From: Mesotoga infera
Lineage (GTDB): Bacteria > Thermotogota > Thermotogae > Petrotogales > Kosmotogaceae
Direction: 5' to 3'
DNA: 64,000 nt
Assembly (NCBI RefSeq): GCF_900157305.1
Contig: NZ_LS974202.1
Span: 2,542,001-2,606,000, forward strand
Shown here: piece after piece, positions 25,423-34,616 of the stretch
Numbering within the stretch: the stretch's first letter is position 1
Layout: each line of letters starts with the position of its first letter
Program-made: the position numbers and the translations under genes
The notes under the pieces: model-generated
What the model was told of the DNA's origin: nothing
The model's database searches: none
Seen by the model: the letters and a program-made list of their open reading frames with translations, nothing else

Positions 25423-25568
25423 CCGGTTGGCCACCTTTTTCTATCAAGCCGACTCGACACTAAATCGGATATATGAAGAGCTACCAGCCGATATCCTTCG
25501 ACATTTATGAACGATGAGGCCCATCAATTTTGTAAACCATGGCAAAACGTATCTGTCACACTTTTGAG

Positions 25569-25599
25569 TGGACAAAAACTGTCTGCTTTATGCTACAAT
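25569..25599 (+). promoter_or_regulatory. Promoter of the HMA/SafE-cupredoxin gene
   Basis: TGGACA (25569-25574) and TACAAT (25594-25599) preceded by TGC, an extended -10. The 19-bp spacer is long but the extended -10 can compensate. Confidence 0.45.
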
Positions 25600-25649
25600 C
25601 AGACAATTATTGTTGGTTTTATTCACTCTTCATCTGCGAGGCGACCAAG

Positions 25650-25775
25650 TTGAGTTCGAAATCCTCTTCATCAAAGACGTTTTTCGTGCAAGGCATGCAT
25701 TGTCAGAACTGCCAGTTCTTTGTCGAAAGTAAACTGGAGGAAGTTGAAGGAATAAAAGGGCCAGAGCCTCCCTGA
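25650..25775 (+). CDS. N-terminal half of a heavy-metal-associated domain (frame-shifted from the next ORF)
   Basis: From TTG 25650 (GCGAGG 8-13 bases upstream) the frame reads FFVQGMHCQNCQFFVESKLE, the CxxC metal-binding loop of an HMA domain. It ends at TGA after GIKGPEPP. Slipping one base back in the AAAA run at 25754-25757 gives the remaining half of the domain (RASLKDSSVEIEFLG, then the next ORF). One missing A explains the split. Probably one gene with the following feature. Confidence 0.7.
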   Translation: MSSKSSSSKTFFVQGMHCQNCQFFVESKLEEVEGIKGPEPP

Positions 25776-25840
25776 AAGATTCCTCGGTCGAGATTGAATT
25801 CCTGGGAAAGGTTTTTACGGTCAAAAGTATCAACAAGATC

Positions 25841-27145
25841 TTGAGCGGAACGGGCTACAGTGTCGCTGAGGCGAAGCCGGAAAAGTCTACTGGAAAAGCA
25901 GTAAAGGTACTCGTTGCCGCTTCTATGGCCATTGTCGTCTTTTTCACCGTGGAGAAATTCGCAATAGGCGGCTTGATAAACGTCGATTCAAATTCGTCGC
26001 TGGTAGGCTTCTTCCTTTTCGGGCTGGTCGCAGGGATATCGAGCTGCGCTGCTCTTGTGGGAGGGCTGATCTTTTCTGTTTCCAAACAGTGGTATTCGCT
26101 TTATAGTAATGAGGATTCCTTTCTTCAAAAGCTGCGGCCTCATCTGATTTTTCATGCCGGACGGCTGGTCTTTTATAGCCTTTTCGGATTCTTGCTGGGC
26201 TGGCTTGGCCAGAGTCTGAAAATCTCTCTGACCTTTTCTTCGATCCTTGTGATAGCAGTCTCGATCGTTATGTTTTTAATTGCACTGCAAATGCTGGGAA
26301 TCCACACGGTGAGTTTATCGATACCTCCCTTTTTACGTAAAGCGCTTACAGTAGATAAATCCAGACGTGGACGAATGATGCCCTTCATACTGGGCGCTAC
26401 AACCTTTTTCCTTCCCTGTGGCTTCACGATAACGGCTCAGGCTCTGGCGCTACTATCGGGCTCTCCCTTCCATAGCTCGTTGATAATGCTCTTTTTCGCG
26501 CTTGGCACCTTTTTCCCGCTCATCGCCATCGGTGCTTCATCAATCAAGTTCTTCGCCATGAAGACCTTCTCGGAAGTCTTCACGAAAATAGCGGCGGTTC
26601 TGATAATATTTTTCGTCATCTACAACGTGAACAGCCAGCTAAACGTTCTGGGACTGCCAAGCCTGAACGATCTGACCATCGGAACCGGCAAGCAGGTTTC
26701 ATTTATTCCCGATGATTCGCCGACCGTACCGGCAACGGCCGGTGACAGAGAAGAGATAGTTATGGATGAAGCCGGTCGGAAGGAAACGGGAGAGAACATA
26801 GACATCGAAGAAAAATTTGAAATTCAGGAAGTTGCAGAAGAACAGCCTTTAGATATCGTCCAGAGTGGACAGGAGATACAGGTTATAAGGACTGTAGCCA
26901 ACGCGAGAGGTTATACGCCCGATTACTACCAGGTGAAAGCCGGCGTTCCCGTCAGGTGGGAGATCGAAGATGTCGGCACCAGCGGTTGCACCAACGCTAT
27001 CATCTCACGTAACCTCTTTCCCCAACGTGTAGAGCTCACCAGGGGCAACACTAGCGTTGTAGAATTCACCCCGCAGCTTCCCGGCCAGTATAAATTCAGC
27101 TGCTGGATGGGCCACTACACAGGGATAATAGAAGTCGTGAACTGA
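25841..27145 (+). CDS. SafE/TauE-like membrane protein with C-terminal cupredoxin domain
   Basis: The frame is open from before 25757; 25841 is the first TTG. After the end of an HMA domain (TGYSVAEA) come about six membrane helices of the COG2836 sulfite-exporter/CcdA-like fold with cysteines in AGISSCAALVGG and FFLPCGFTITAQAL. A charged linker (about 280-335) leads to a cupredoxin domain (about 340-434) with ligands in GTSGCTNAI and YKFSCWMGHYTG. The combination suggests copper or thiol-redox handling at the membrane. The N-terminal half of the HMA domain is in another frame (previous feature). Confidence 0.8.
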   Translation: MSGTGYSVAEAKPEKSTGKAVKVLVAASMAIVVFFTVEKFAIGGLINVDSNSSLVGFFLFGLVAGISSCAALVGGLIFSVSKQWYSLYSNEDSFLQKLRPHLIFHAGRLVFYSLFGFLLGWLGQSLKISLTFSSILVIAVSIVMFLIALQMLGIHTVSLSIPPFLRKALTVDKSRRGRMMPFILGATTFFLPCGFTITAQALALLSGSPFHSSLIMLFFALGTFFPLIAIGASSIKFFAMKTFSEVFTKIAAVLIIFFVIYNVNSQLNVLGLPSLNDLTIGTGKQVSFIPDDSPTVPATAGDREEIVMDEAGRKETGENIDIEEKFEIQEVAEEQPLDIVQSGQEIQVIRTVANARGYTPDYYQVKAGVPVRWEIEDVGTSGCTNAIISRNLFPQRVELTRGNTSVVEFTPQLPGQYKFSCWMGHYTGIIEVVN

Positions 27146-27251
27146 CCACGTCCCACACAAAAGGTTGCAAAGAGATGACTTTCCAGGCGATAGCAGCCAG
27201 ACCCGTGGTATCATTTACGCAGTATTTCAATCAGTCTGGAGGTCAAGAGGT

Positions 27252-28424
27252 ATGAAGAGCATAGAAGCGTTCGATTATTTTCTTCCAACAAGAATAATCT
27301 TCGGCTGTGGAACTATCGGCAGGGCAGGACAGTATTCCAGGAGACTGGGCAGGAAAGCGCTCATAGTTACTGGAAGGCACAGCACGAAGAAGACTGGTCT
27401 GCTGGATAAAGTGATAGGACTGTTGAAAGAGGAAGGGATCTCCTCGGTAGTGTTTGACGAGATAGTACCCAACCCTCTCTCTACCAGTATCGACAGAGGG
27501 GCTTCAATAGCCGTCAAGGAGAACTGCGATTTCATCATAGGATTGGGCGGCGGTAGTCCGATCGATTCCTCCAAGTTGATTGCCCTCGTGGCGAAGGACG
27601 GAGGAAAGTGCTGGGATTACACCGGTGTCGGTGGAGGCAGAAAGCCGAAAGCGGCCTTGCCCGTAATAGCGATCCCCACGACCCACGGAACGGGGACCGA
27701 GGCCGACCCCTTTGCGGTAGTCACCAACCCGGAGACCAACGAGAAGATCGGCGTGGGTTTCGACGAGATCTTTCCGGCCGTTTCGATAGTCGATCCAGAA
27801 CTGATGCTGTCGCTTCCTCCCGAACAGACGGCAGCGACGGGTATGGATGCCTTCTACCATTCAATAGAATCTTATATCAATTTGAATCATCAACCGACCT
27901 CCGATCTTCTGGCTCTGGAATCGATGTCGCTTATAAACTATTATCTGCCTCTAGCATATGAAAACCCGAACGACCTGGACGCAAGAGTAGCCCTCGCGTG
28001 GGCGAGCACTGCGGCCGGCATATGCGAAACGCTTTCGGGTTGTGTGGCCAATCACTCGCTGGAACACCCCATTAGCGGCCACTACAATGTAACGCACGGC
28101 GCCGGGCTCTGCGCGACCGGCCCCTCGCTGCTCGAATACATCCGTCCATATATCGCGGAGAGACTGGCAGAAGTCGCGAGGGTGATGGGAGCTCCCGAGA
28201 GTGTCATCGGCGTGGAAGAGCTTTCAAAGATGGCCGTAGTCTTGCTCCGGAGACTTCAGAAGAATGTCGGTCTCGATATTTCCCTCGGCGAACTGGGAGT
28301 GGAGAGCTCCATGCTTTCAATCCTGGCTGAAGACGCCATGAGAACGATGGGAGGGCTTGTAAGCGTAACTCCAGGAAACCTGAAAACCGAGGATCTGAGG
28401 AACATCTACCAGATGTCGATGTAA
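27252..28424 (+). CDS. Iron-containing alcohol dehydrogenase
   Basis: A 390-residue group III alcohol dehydrogenase. An N-terminal NAD(P)-binding part holds the FIIGLGGGSPIDSSKLIAL signature (about 93-111). The metal ligands are in GMDAFYHSIESYI (Asp, His) and HPISGHYNVTHG (His, His). The ATG at 27252 has GGAGG 12 bases and AGAGG 5 bases upstream; a longer in-frame ORF from 27165 has no such signal. It follows the cupredoxin gene by 106 bp and stands alone. Substrate could be a primary alcohol, 1,3-propanediol or butanol. Confidence 0.92.
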   Translation: MKSIEAFDYFLPTRIIFGCGTIGRAGQYSRRLGRKALIVTGRHSTKKTGLLDKVIGLLKEEGISSVVFDEIVPNPLSTSIDRGASIAVKENCDFIIGLGGGSPIDSSKLIALVAKDGGKCWDYTGVGGGRKPKAALPVIAIPTTHGTGTEADPFAVVTNPETNEKIGVGFDEIFPAVSIVDPELMLSLPPEQTAATGMDAFYHSIESYINLNHQPTSDLLALESMSLINYYLPLAYENPNDLDARVALAWASTAAGICETLSGCVANHSLEHPISGHYNVTHGAGLCATGPSLLEYIRPYIAERLAEVARVMGAPESVIGVEELSKMAVVLLRRLQKNVGLDISLGELGVESSMLSILAEDAMRTMGGLVSVTPGNLKTEDLRNIYQMSM

Positions 28425-28569
28425 CTTTTCAGTCGAGGATATGAGGGAGATACTTGGAGATAACAAACTCAGCAGACGGAAACTGTGCAGGACGTCTTTT
28501 TTCATAAATGCGAAAGTTTGAAAACCTGGAAGTGTATTTCGAGCGTGATTTCGGAAATATGTACCATGT

Positions 28570-28575
28570 TATAAT
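28570..28575 (+). promoter_or_regulatory. -10 box of the sensor kinase operon
   Basis: A perfect TATAAT 52 bp before the ATG at 28627, preceded by a weak -35 (GATTTC, 17 bp upstream). Confidence 0.45.
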
Positions 28576-28626
28576 GTTTTTGTCAGTTGCAGAAATCAAT
28601 CCCATCTGACAATCAGGGGGTTTCTT

Positions 28627-29796
28627 ATGAGTCACGAAAGATCAAGTCTTGACCGGACGGAGCGTGACTTACGCCCTTCTGCGGAGGTCGAAAGGAACCT
28701 GAACCCTATTCTCGACATCGATATCGACGGAAAAATAACCTACCAGAACGCTGCGGCTACATCATTTTTGAATTCGAGTGGATTGAAAAATCCGGGTATA
28801 TTTCTGCCAGAGGAGCTTCCGCCGGGTTTTTGGAAGTCGGAAGAACCTTCTTCCTTCAATTATGAAAAGACCATAGGAGAAAAGATCTTCTTTATATCTC
28901 TGAACCCTCTTCCCGGAGCCAGTATAGCCAGAATCTACGCCTTCGATATTACTCAAAAAAAGGCCCTGGAAAGACAGCAGCTCGAGACCAAGGAACTCCT
29001 TGCGAAGGTTACCGGAAGCGTGACGGACATGCTTTATGCTCTCGATAAAGAGCTGAGATACATATACTGGAACAGCGCCTGCAAAGTTATGATCGGACTC
29101 AAGTCCATAGATGTTATAGGAAAGCAAGTGGCGGATATCTTCCCCGAAGATGAAACCACTGAAAAAGCTATGGCCTCCTACCGAAGAGTACTCCAGAATG
29201 GGAAACCGGAATCTTCGCTCTTCGAATACAGAGGCAGAGGAAAGACCTCGATACTAGAGATAAACATCTATCCGCTAGGCGAAGGGGTATCGGTCTTCGC
29301 CAGGGATATCACCGAACAGAAGAACGCCGAGAGAAAATTCGAGATCGAAAGAAAAAAACTCCGTCAGATACTGGACTATATACCTGAAGGCATCTATATG
29401 GTTAGCGAGAACTACGACATCGAGTACGTGAATCCTGTTCTCATAGAAAAATACGGCCCAATAGAGGGTAAGAAGTGCTATGAATTCTTTCAAGAATTCG
29501 ACGCTCCATGCCCATGGCGCAAAAACGATCAAATTCATTCCGGCCAACCGATCCGCTGGGAACGCAGGTCCGAAAGAAGCGGCCGCATTTACGACCTGAT
29601 CGACATACCGGTTTTCAACGACGACGGAAGCATATCGAAGTTGCAGGTCGTCCACGATATCACCGACATGCGTGCCTACCAGGAAAAAGTAGAGCAACTG
29701 AACGTCGAGCTCGAGGCAAGGGTTGCCGAAAGGACAGCGCAATTGGAGGCGGTCAACAAAGAACTCGAGGCTTTTTGCCTACTCGGTTTCCCATGA
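28627..29796 (+). CDS. Multi-PAS sensor kinase, N-terminal part (frameshifted)
   Basis: Residues 1-380 hold three PAS-like domains (about 15-105, 120-235 and 245-350; the segments ending FDITQKKALERQ, FARDITEQKNAER and VHDITDMRAYQEK mark domain ends) and then a coiled coil (VAERTAQLEAVNKELEAF). No membrane helix, so it is a cytoplasmic sensor. The frame ends at 29796 just before the histidine box. An extra T in the run TTTTT at 29772-29776 accounts for the break: dropping it gives [22 protein letters not shown] start with CAGGGGG 6 bases upstream. Confidence 0.85.
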   Translation: MSHERSSLDRTERDLRPSAEVERNLNPILDIDIDGKITYQNAAATSFLNSSGLKNPGIFLPEELPPGFWKSEEPSSFNYEKTIGEKIFFISLNPLPGASIARIYAFDITQKKALERQQLETKELLAKVTGSVTDMLYALDKELRYIYWNSACKVMIGLKSIDVIGKQVADIFPEDETTEKAMASYRRVLQNGKPESSLFEYRGRGKTSILEINIYPLGEGVSVFARDITEQKNAERKFEIERKKLRQILDYIPEGIYMVSENYDIEYVNPVLIEKYGPIEGKKCYEFFQEFDAPCPWRKNDQIHSGQPIRWERRSERSGRIYDLIDIPVFNDDGSISKLQVVHDITDMRAYQEKVEQLNVELEARVAERTAQLEAVNKELEAFCLLGFP

Positions 29797-30436
29797 CTTG
29801 CGAGCACCTTTGCGGGCAGTGGATGGGTATTCTAGAATAATCGAGGAAGATTACGCGAACGTGCTCGACGGTGAAGGGTTGAGGCTACTGGATGTAATAA
29901 AGCGCAATATAAAGAAGATGGACCAGTTGATTCTAGAGCTATTGGCCCTGTCCAGGTTGAACAGGGCCGAACTTGTGAAGTCGAAGATAGACATGGTCGC
30001 GATGGTAAATTCGATATTCAATGAAGTGGCTACTGTCCAAATTCGCGAGAAAGTTAGATTCACGCTGCAGAACCTTCCGGAGGTCTATGGAGACAGCGTC
30101 ATGATGAAACAGGTATGGATAAATCTGCTTTCAAACGCCTTGAAGTTCTCAGCTCCCAGGGAGGTTATAACCATAGAAGTCGGTGGCTATTCTGAGAATG
30201 GAATCAACACATACTACGTGAAGGACAACGGTGTAGGGTTCAACCAGAAATACGAGAACAAAGTCTTCGAAGTCTTTCAGAGGCTTCACAGCTCCAAGGA
30301 GTTTGAAGGAACTGGTGTTGGCCTTTCGACAGTTCAGAGGATAATTCACAGGCATGGAGGTACCGTAAGGGCCGAAAGCGAAGAGGGTCAAGGAGCGACT
30401 TTCTATTTCTCCATCCCCGAGAGGTGGAAGCGATGA
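29777..30436 (+). CDS. Histidine kinase catalytic part (continuation of the PAS kinase)
   Basis: The H box [19 protein letters not shown] carries the phosphorylated His. The ATPase domain has the N box [14 protein letters not shown]1 VKDNGVGFN, the F box VFEVFQRLH and G2 [12 protein letters not shown]. In this frame no convincing start lies near 29777, so it is the C-terminal half of the preceding gene. The stop overlaps the ATG of the response regulator. Confidence 0.85.
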   Translation, partial: AYSVSHDLRAPLRAVDGYSRIIEEDYANVLDGEGLRLLDVIKRNIKKMDQLILELLALSRLNRAELVKSKIDMVAMVNSIFNEVATVQIREKVRFTLQNLPEVYGDSVMMKQVWINLLSNALKFSAPREVITIEVGGYSENGINTYYVKDNGVGFNQKYENKVFEVFQRLHSSKEFEGTGVGLSTVQRIIHRHGGTVRAESEEGQGATFYFSIPERWKR

Positions 30437-30876
30437 ACGATAGCGTAGTCGAGATACTTCTGGTGGAAGACAACCCCGAGGATATCGAACTCACACTGAG
30501 AGCCCTCAAAAAGAACAAACTGGCAAACAATATAGTGGTCGCCGAAGACGGAGAGGAGGCGCTCGATTTCATATTTGCCCGGGGCAAGTATAGAGATCGT
30601 AGCGTCATTTGCTCTCCCAAGGTGATCTTACTGGACTTGAAACTTCCGAAAGTCAGCGGTATAGAAGTCCTCAGGGAAATCAAGAAAGATCCGAGGACAA
30701 GCATGATACCGGTCGTTATTCTTACCTCTTCCACCCAGGAGGAAGATATCGAAGAATCTTACAAACTCGGGGCGAACAGTTATATCGTGAAGCCTGTTAA
30801 TTTTGAGAACTTCATTCAGTCATTGAGACAGATGAACGATTACTGGCTGGTGCTTAACAGGCTTCCATCGAGGTGA
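30433..30876 (+). CDS. Stand-alone response regulator receiver (Rcp1-like)
   Basis: A 147-residue single-domain receiver. The acidic pair is in [13 protein letters not shown], the phospho-acceptor Asp in [13 protein letters not shown], the Thr/Ser in [12 protein letters not shown], and the Lys in [12 protein letters not shown]. No output domain. The ATG at 30433 overlaps the kinase stop (ATGA) with AGAGGTGG upstream. It is likely phosphorylated by the preceding kinase and passes the signal on to other proteins, possibly to the next gene product. Confidence 0.92.
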   Translation: MNDSVVEILLVEDNPEDIELTLRALKKNKLANNIVVAEDGEEALDFIFARGKYRDRSVICSPKVILLDLKLPKVSGIEVLREIKKDPRTSMIPVVILTSSTQEEDIEESYKLGANSYIVKPVNFENFIQSLRQMNDYWLVLNRLPSR

Positions 30877-32282
30877 GTTTGAAGATGATTAAAAAAGGCA
30901 AGATAAAAATCCTTTTCGCAGAAGATCTATCGACGGACGTCGATCTGGCCAAATGGGAGATCGCCAGAGTGTTTCCAGAAATTGAAGTCGCCGTAGTAGA
31001 CACGGAACGTGATTTCATTGAAAAACTGAGGGGGTTCTCACCCGACCTCGTTATCTCGGACTACCTTATGCCAGGCTTTGACGGAATGAGGGTGATCGAG
31101 CTGGTACTCAAAAACGCCCCAGAGCTTCCGGTTATCATCTTGACAGGTTCAATGAACGAAGATACCGCTGCCGAATGCATGAAGGCCGGAGCGATCGATT
31201 ATGTGATAAAAGAGCACATGGCAAGACTGCCATACGCGGTCGTTGAGGCGTTGGAGAAAAAAGAGATCAAAATTGCCAAAGAGAAAGCCGAAAAGGCTTT
31301 GATCGAGAGCGAGAGGAAGTTCAGGCTGCTGGCCGAAAAGGCTAACGATTTAATTTACAGGTATGAGCTCTATCCAGAAGAAGGATTCAGCTATGTCAGT
31401 CCTGCATCGGTACGCATCACAGGCTATTCACCAGATAATTTCTACAAAGATCCCGATCTGATAACCAGAATCGTTCATCCCGAAGATAGAGAAAGGCTCT
31501 TGAATCTTACGAATTCTAGCGCTACCTCCCAACAGAGTGAAACATTGACTATGAGGTGGGTGAGGAAGGATGGAAAGATCGTCTGGATCGAGCAACAGAA
31601 TGTCCGCATCTTCGACGACAACGGGAGGCTGACCGCTTTCGAAGGCATAGCCCGTGATGTCACCGAAAGACATGAGGCAGCCGAAAGGATCAGAGAGGCC
31701 TTTTACTCCATAATAACCGTGGTTTCCGATATACTAACGGCGAGAGATCCTTACATCGAATACCATCATCGCAATGTGAGCAGGCTATCCTCCAAGATAG
31801 CCGAGAAAATCGGCCTGAACGGCACCAGCATTGAGGCCGTTAAAGTCGCCGGACTACTACACGATATAGGAAAGATAGCCATACCTGCCGAAATCCTCTC
31901 CAAACCGGGCAAGTTGAACGACAAAGAGTTCAGCCTGATTCAGCAGCACAGCACAATTGGTTACAACATACTAAGAAACACTCGCCTTCCCTGGCCAGTC
32001 GCGGAAATAATTCACCAACATCACGAAAGACTCGACGGCTCCGGCTATCCCGGTAAGCTCAAGGGAAATGAAATATGCGTCGAGGCCAGAATTATCGCCG
32101 TTGCGGACGTAGTTGAAGCGATGACCTCTCACAGACCGTACAGGCCGGCCTACAAAATGGAGACGGCATTAGAAGAGATTCGTGACAAATCCGGTACAGC
32201 CTTCGATTCTAGGATCGTAGAGGTCTGCATCGAATTGATAGAAGGTGGCTTCGACTTTAAACAGGACGCATCGAAGAACTAG
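30873..32282 (+). CDS. Receiver-PAS-HD-GYP protein, probable c-di-GMP phosphodiesterase
   Basis: A 469-residue protein: receiver (1-125; [12 protein letters not shown] has the phospho-Asp, ILTGSMNED and YVIKEH follow), PAS (about 145-265) and HD-GYP (about 275-465). The HD-GYP catalytic residues are in [11 protein letters not shown] and [16 protein letters not shown]. It breaks down cyclic di-GMP. GTG start overlapping the previous stop (GTGA); ATG at 30885 is also possible. Third gene of the signalling operon, closed by a strong terminator. Confidence 0.92.
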   Translation: MSLKMIKKGKIKILFAEDLSTDVDLAKWEIARVFPEIEVAVVDTERDFIEKLRGFSPDLVISDYLMPGFDGMRVIELVLKNAPELPVIILTGSMNEDTAAECMKAGAIDYVIKEHMARLPYAVVEALEKKEIKIAKEKAEKALIESERKFRLLAEKANDLIYRYELYPEEGFSYVSPASVRITGYSPDNFYKDPDLITRIVHPEDRERLLNLTNSSATSQQSETLTMRWVRKDGKIVWIEQQNVRIFDDNGRLTAFEGIARDVTERHEAAERIREAFYSIITVVSDILTARDPYIEYHHRNVSRLSSKIAEKIGLNGTSIEAVKVAGLLHDIGKIAIPAEILSKPGKLNDKEFSLIQQHSTIGYNILRNTRLPWPVAEIIHQHHERLDGSGYPGKLKGNEICVEARIIAVADVVEAMTSHRPYRPAYKMETALEEIRDKSGTAFDSRIVEVCIELIEGGFDFKQDASKN

Positions 32283-32311
32283 CCATCGCTCTGGCTTTCC
32301 ACCCGAAACGA

Positions 32312-32347
32312 GAATCCGGGTACGGGCTTTCCGTACCCGGATTCTTT
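32312..32347 (+). terminator. Strong intrinsic terminator of the signalling operon
   Basis: Perfect 14-bp stem GAATCCGGGTACGG / CCGTACCCGGATTC with loop GCTTT, followed by TTTAAA. The hairpin may serve the convergent membrane protein gene as well. Confidence 0.85.
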
Positions 32348-32379
32348 AAAGAAAACGGCGAGGTTCGTTGATTCTTCTT

Positions 32380-32919
32380 TCAGACAAGATCGCGTGGTCC
32401 GAAGAAAGCCAGTACCAGATGCTGGATACCTGATGCCATAAGTGCGATGCCGATTATTATAGGTATGGAGATTCCCACTATCCAGGGGTGCAGGGCTATT
32501 ATGATACCGCCTACCAGCAGTAAAAGGTTGAGGACGATGCTGAGAAAATAAATACCCTTTCCGGCGGGTTTTATGCGATCGATGTTGATCAGGTTGTTGA
32601 CAGCATCGACTATGAACCAGACGGCAACCATTATTGCGAAGACAACCGCGGCGAAGGCCGGTCTGAAAAGAAAGATTATGCCGAGGATCGTGAGCAAGAT
32701 GCCGACTATGAGAAAAAACCACACCTTGATGGTCGTTCTGTCGTTAACCCTGAAAAAGGCTATTATCAGCATGAGACCACGGACAACTGCGACGATGCCG
32801 AGCATGATAGCCAGAGTCAGGAAAGTGGCGACCGGGTTCATAAACGCAAAAACACTACCCACGATCAAAACGATTCCGACCAGTAGCGAGATCCAGTTGA
32901 AACTCTTTTTTTCTGCCAT
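32380..32919 (-). CDS. HdeD/DUF308-family membrane protein
   Basis: A 179-residue protein with six membrane helices in the HdeD pattern of three repeated pairs (FNWISLLVGIVLIVGSVFAF, VVRGLMLIIAFF, VWFFLIVGILLTILGII). Function in the family is poorly known; E. coli HdeD relates to acid resistance. ATG 32919 is chosen because GGGGTGG lies 6 bases upstream; an upstream ATG at 32943 is in frame. A separate gene with about 110 bp of AT-rich sequence upstream. Confidence 0.85.
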   Translation of the reverse strand: MAEKKSFNWISLLVGIVLIVGSVFAFMNPVATFLTLAIMLGIVAVVRGLMLIIAFFRVNDRTTIKVWFFLIVGILLTILGIIFLFRPAFAAVVFAIMVAVWFIVDAVNNLINIDRIKPAGKGIYFLSIVLNLLLLVGGIIIALHPWIVGISIPIIIGIALMASGIQHLVLAFFGPRDLV

Positions 32920-33060
32920 AGAAACCACCCCTTTTGGTGCCACGTTTTTTGACCGGAAAATCTTTCAGTTCACCTGGTTCAGTAAATCGACATTGCTCTT
33001 AAATAGGATGATTATATATATTTAGGCCCTTTCAAGTCAAGTTTTTGAAGGGCGATTCAT

Positions 33061-33222
33061 TTGCCGAAGTTAAAGCAATCATCGGCAAGGATCGCGATAG
33101 TCATCAGAGACCTTTACGAGAGCATCGAAATGGGAGAGTTCCAAAAGTGGATGATGTCCATACGGGTCATGACTAAGGGCGTAGCGGTGGCCACATGTAT
33201 ATCTCTTGATGAGGTGAAATAG
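33061..33222 (+). CDS. Possible small protein of 53 residues
   Basis: TTG at 33061 with GAAGGG upstream opens a frame with natural-looking composition (RIAIVIRDLYESIEMGEFQK, then KGVAVATCISLDEVK). I do not recognise it. It fills most of the 320-bp gap between the HdeD gene and the flavodoxin gene. It could equally be a gene remnant. Confidence 0.25.
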   Translation: MPKLKQSSARIAIVIRDLYESIEMGEFQKWMMSIRVMTKGVAVATCISLDEVK

Positions 33223-33241
33223 AAACTCGACCGGATAGATG

Positions 33242-33688
33242 CTACCGGCTTTGCAGTGCGCCACTCTTTAGAAAAGATGCGACGCTTTCTACGGCCTCTC
33301 TTATCTGAACGCTTCGCTTGAGGCTCCACCAGCCAACGCTCGCAACACCGCAAACCGTGGCGCCTTTCGATTCGCAAAGCCTCTTCATGCTCTCCAGAGT
33401 TTTGTTTCTACCCATACCCGCCGGAAAGACGCCAGTTGCAATGCAGGCCGCTTTTTTCCCTTCCAAAGAGGGGATACGATTCAAATAGTCCTTGATCTGT
33501 TGGGCTGGTTCACCGCCGTGTACGGGCGAACAGAAGATGACGGCCTCGAACTCGTCGATTTTGAAATCTTCACCCTCCAGCCTCTTCAAAGAAGTTCTGT
33601 GTCCCAGAGATGAGAGCTTCTCGGCTAATTTTGATGCCACCGACAGTGTATGCCCCATCTGCGAGTAAACGACGATGCCTATATTCAC
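33242..33688 (-). CDS. Flavodoxin-family protein
   Basis: A 148-residue protein. The FMN phosphate loop is at the N-terminus (VVYSQMGHTLSVASKLAE, residues 6-23), followed by AVIFCSPVHGGEPAQQIKDY and CIATGVFPAGMGRNKTLESM. This is a short-chain flavodoxin or flavoprotein WrbA-like fold, for electron transfer. Starts at ATG with GGAGGTGATG upstream; 46 bp after the lipA start side boundary, same direction as lipB-lipA, so possibly the last gene of that transcript. Confidence 0.85.
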   Translation of the reverse strand: MNIGIVVYSQMGHTLSVASKLAEKLSSLGHRTSLKRLEGEDFKIDEFEAVIFCSPVHGGEPAQQIKDYLNRIPSLEGKKAACIATGVFPAGMGRNKTLESMKRLCESKGATVCGVASVGWWSLKRSVQIREAVESVASFLKSGALQSR

Positions 33689-33734
33689 GACCCATCACCT
33701 CCCGTGTCGTATACTGATGCGTTGCCATTTTCCT

Positions 33735-34616
33735 TTACTTATGCGTTTTTGATTCCGCGAAAAGTTCGGCAGCATGATACGAACTCCTTACAAGTGGCCC
33801 GGACGACACGAATGAAAAGCCCTTTTCGAGGGCCTTTTCCCTGTAAAATTCGAACTTTTCCGGCCTCACGTACTCCACAACGGGTAGATGTTCAAGAGAT
33901 GGACGCAAATACTGCCCAATCGTGAGCAAGCAGCAACCGGCCTCAAGAAGATCGTCCATCACCCCGAGCACTTCTTCATCCTTCTCTCCCAGTCCAACCA
34001 TGATTCCGGATTTGGTGATTAGCGTACTGTCCATCTCTTTCGCGCTCTTCAAAAGCTTTATCGAACGCCCATAATCGGCCTGAGGACGAACGGAATCGTA
34101 TAGGGACGGTACGGTTTCGAGGTTGTGGTTCAACAAGTCCGGGTGTTCTTCCACTATTTCTGCAAGCGCTTTCCAGTCTCCACGTAGGTCGGGTATCAGA
34201 ACCTCCACCGTTGTACCCGGGCACTCCCTTTTGAGAGTTCGAATCACTTCTTTGAACTGATGTGCGCCGCCGTCCGGAAGATCGTCCCTGGTTACCGAAG
34301 TCACAACGATATGCTTCAAACCCATCAAATTGGCAGCTTTTGCGATATTCTCAGGCTCACGTTTATCGGGCAAAGCGGGAATCCCCTTCTTCACCGCACA
34401 GAAACGGCAGTTTCTGGTACACGTATCGCCCAGTATCATGAAAGTGGCAGTTTTCGAGGTGAAGCATTCCCCGATATTCGGACATCTTGCCCCCTCGCAT
34501 ACCGAATGCAGATTCAACCCGCGAAGCGTAAGCTTCACTTCTCTCAAGTCTTTTCTGTCAAGCGCGATCATATCTTTAAGCCAGTCGGGTTTTCTCTCAC
34601 GCATTTGCATCACCAT
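33735..34616 (-). CDS. lipA: Lipoyl synthase
   Basis: A 293-residue radical SAM enzyme that inserts two sulfurs into octanoyl groups on lipoyl domains. Both clusters are seen: the auxiliary one in CEGARCPNIGEC (C-X4-C-X5-C) and the radical SAM motif CTRNCRFC. The C-terminal RSSYHAAE closes the auxiliary cluster with its Ser. Start ATG within the end of lipB (20-bp overlap), with AGAGGATGG upstream; later in-frame ATGs exist at 34610 and 34604. Confidence 0.97.
   Translation of the reverse strand: MVMQMRERKPDWLKDMIALDRKDLREVKLTLRGLNLHSVCEGARCPNIGECFTSKTATFMILGDTCTRNCRFCAVKKGIPALPDKREPENIAKAANLMGLKHIVVTSVTRDDLPDGGAHQFKEVIRTLKRECPGTTVEVLIPDLRGDWKALAEIVEEHPDLLNHNLETVPSLYDSVRPQADYGRSIKLLKSAKEMDSTLITKSGIMVGLGEKDEEVLGVMDDLLEAGCCLLTIGQYLRPSLEHLPVVEYVRPEKFEFYREKALEKGFSFVSSGPLVRSSYHAAELFAESKTHK

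Noticed and set aside
25754-25757. Programmed -1 frameshift in the HMA gene
   Set aside because: Only four A residues, no classical X-XXY-YYZ heptamer and no clear stimulatory hairpin; a one-base length error is simpler.
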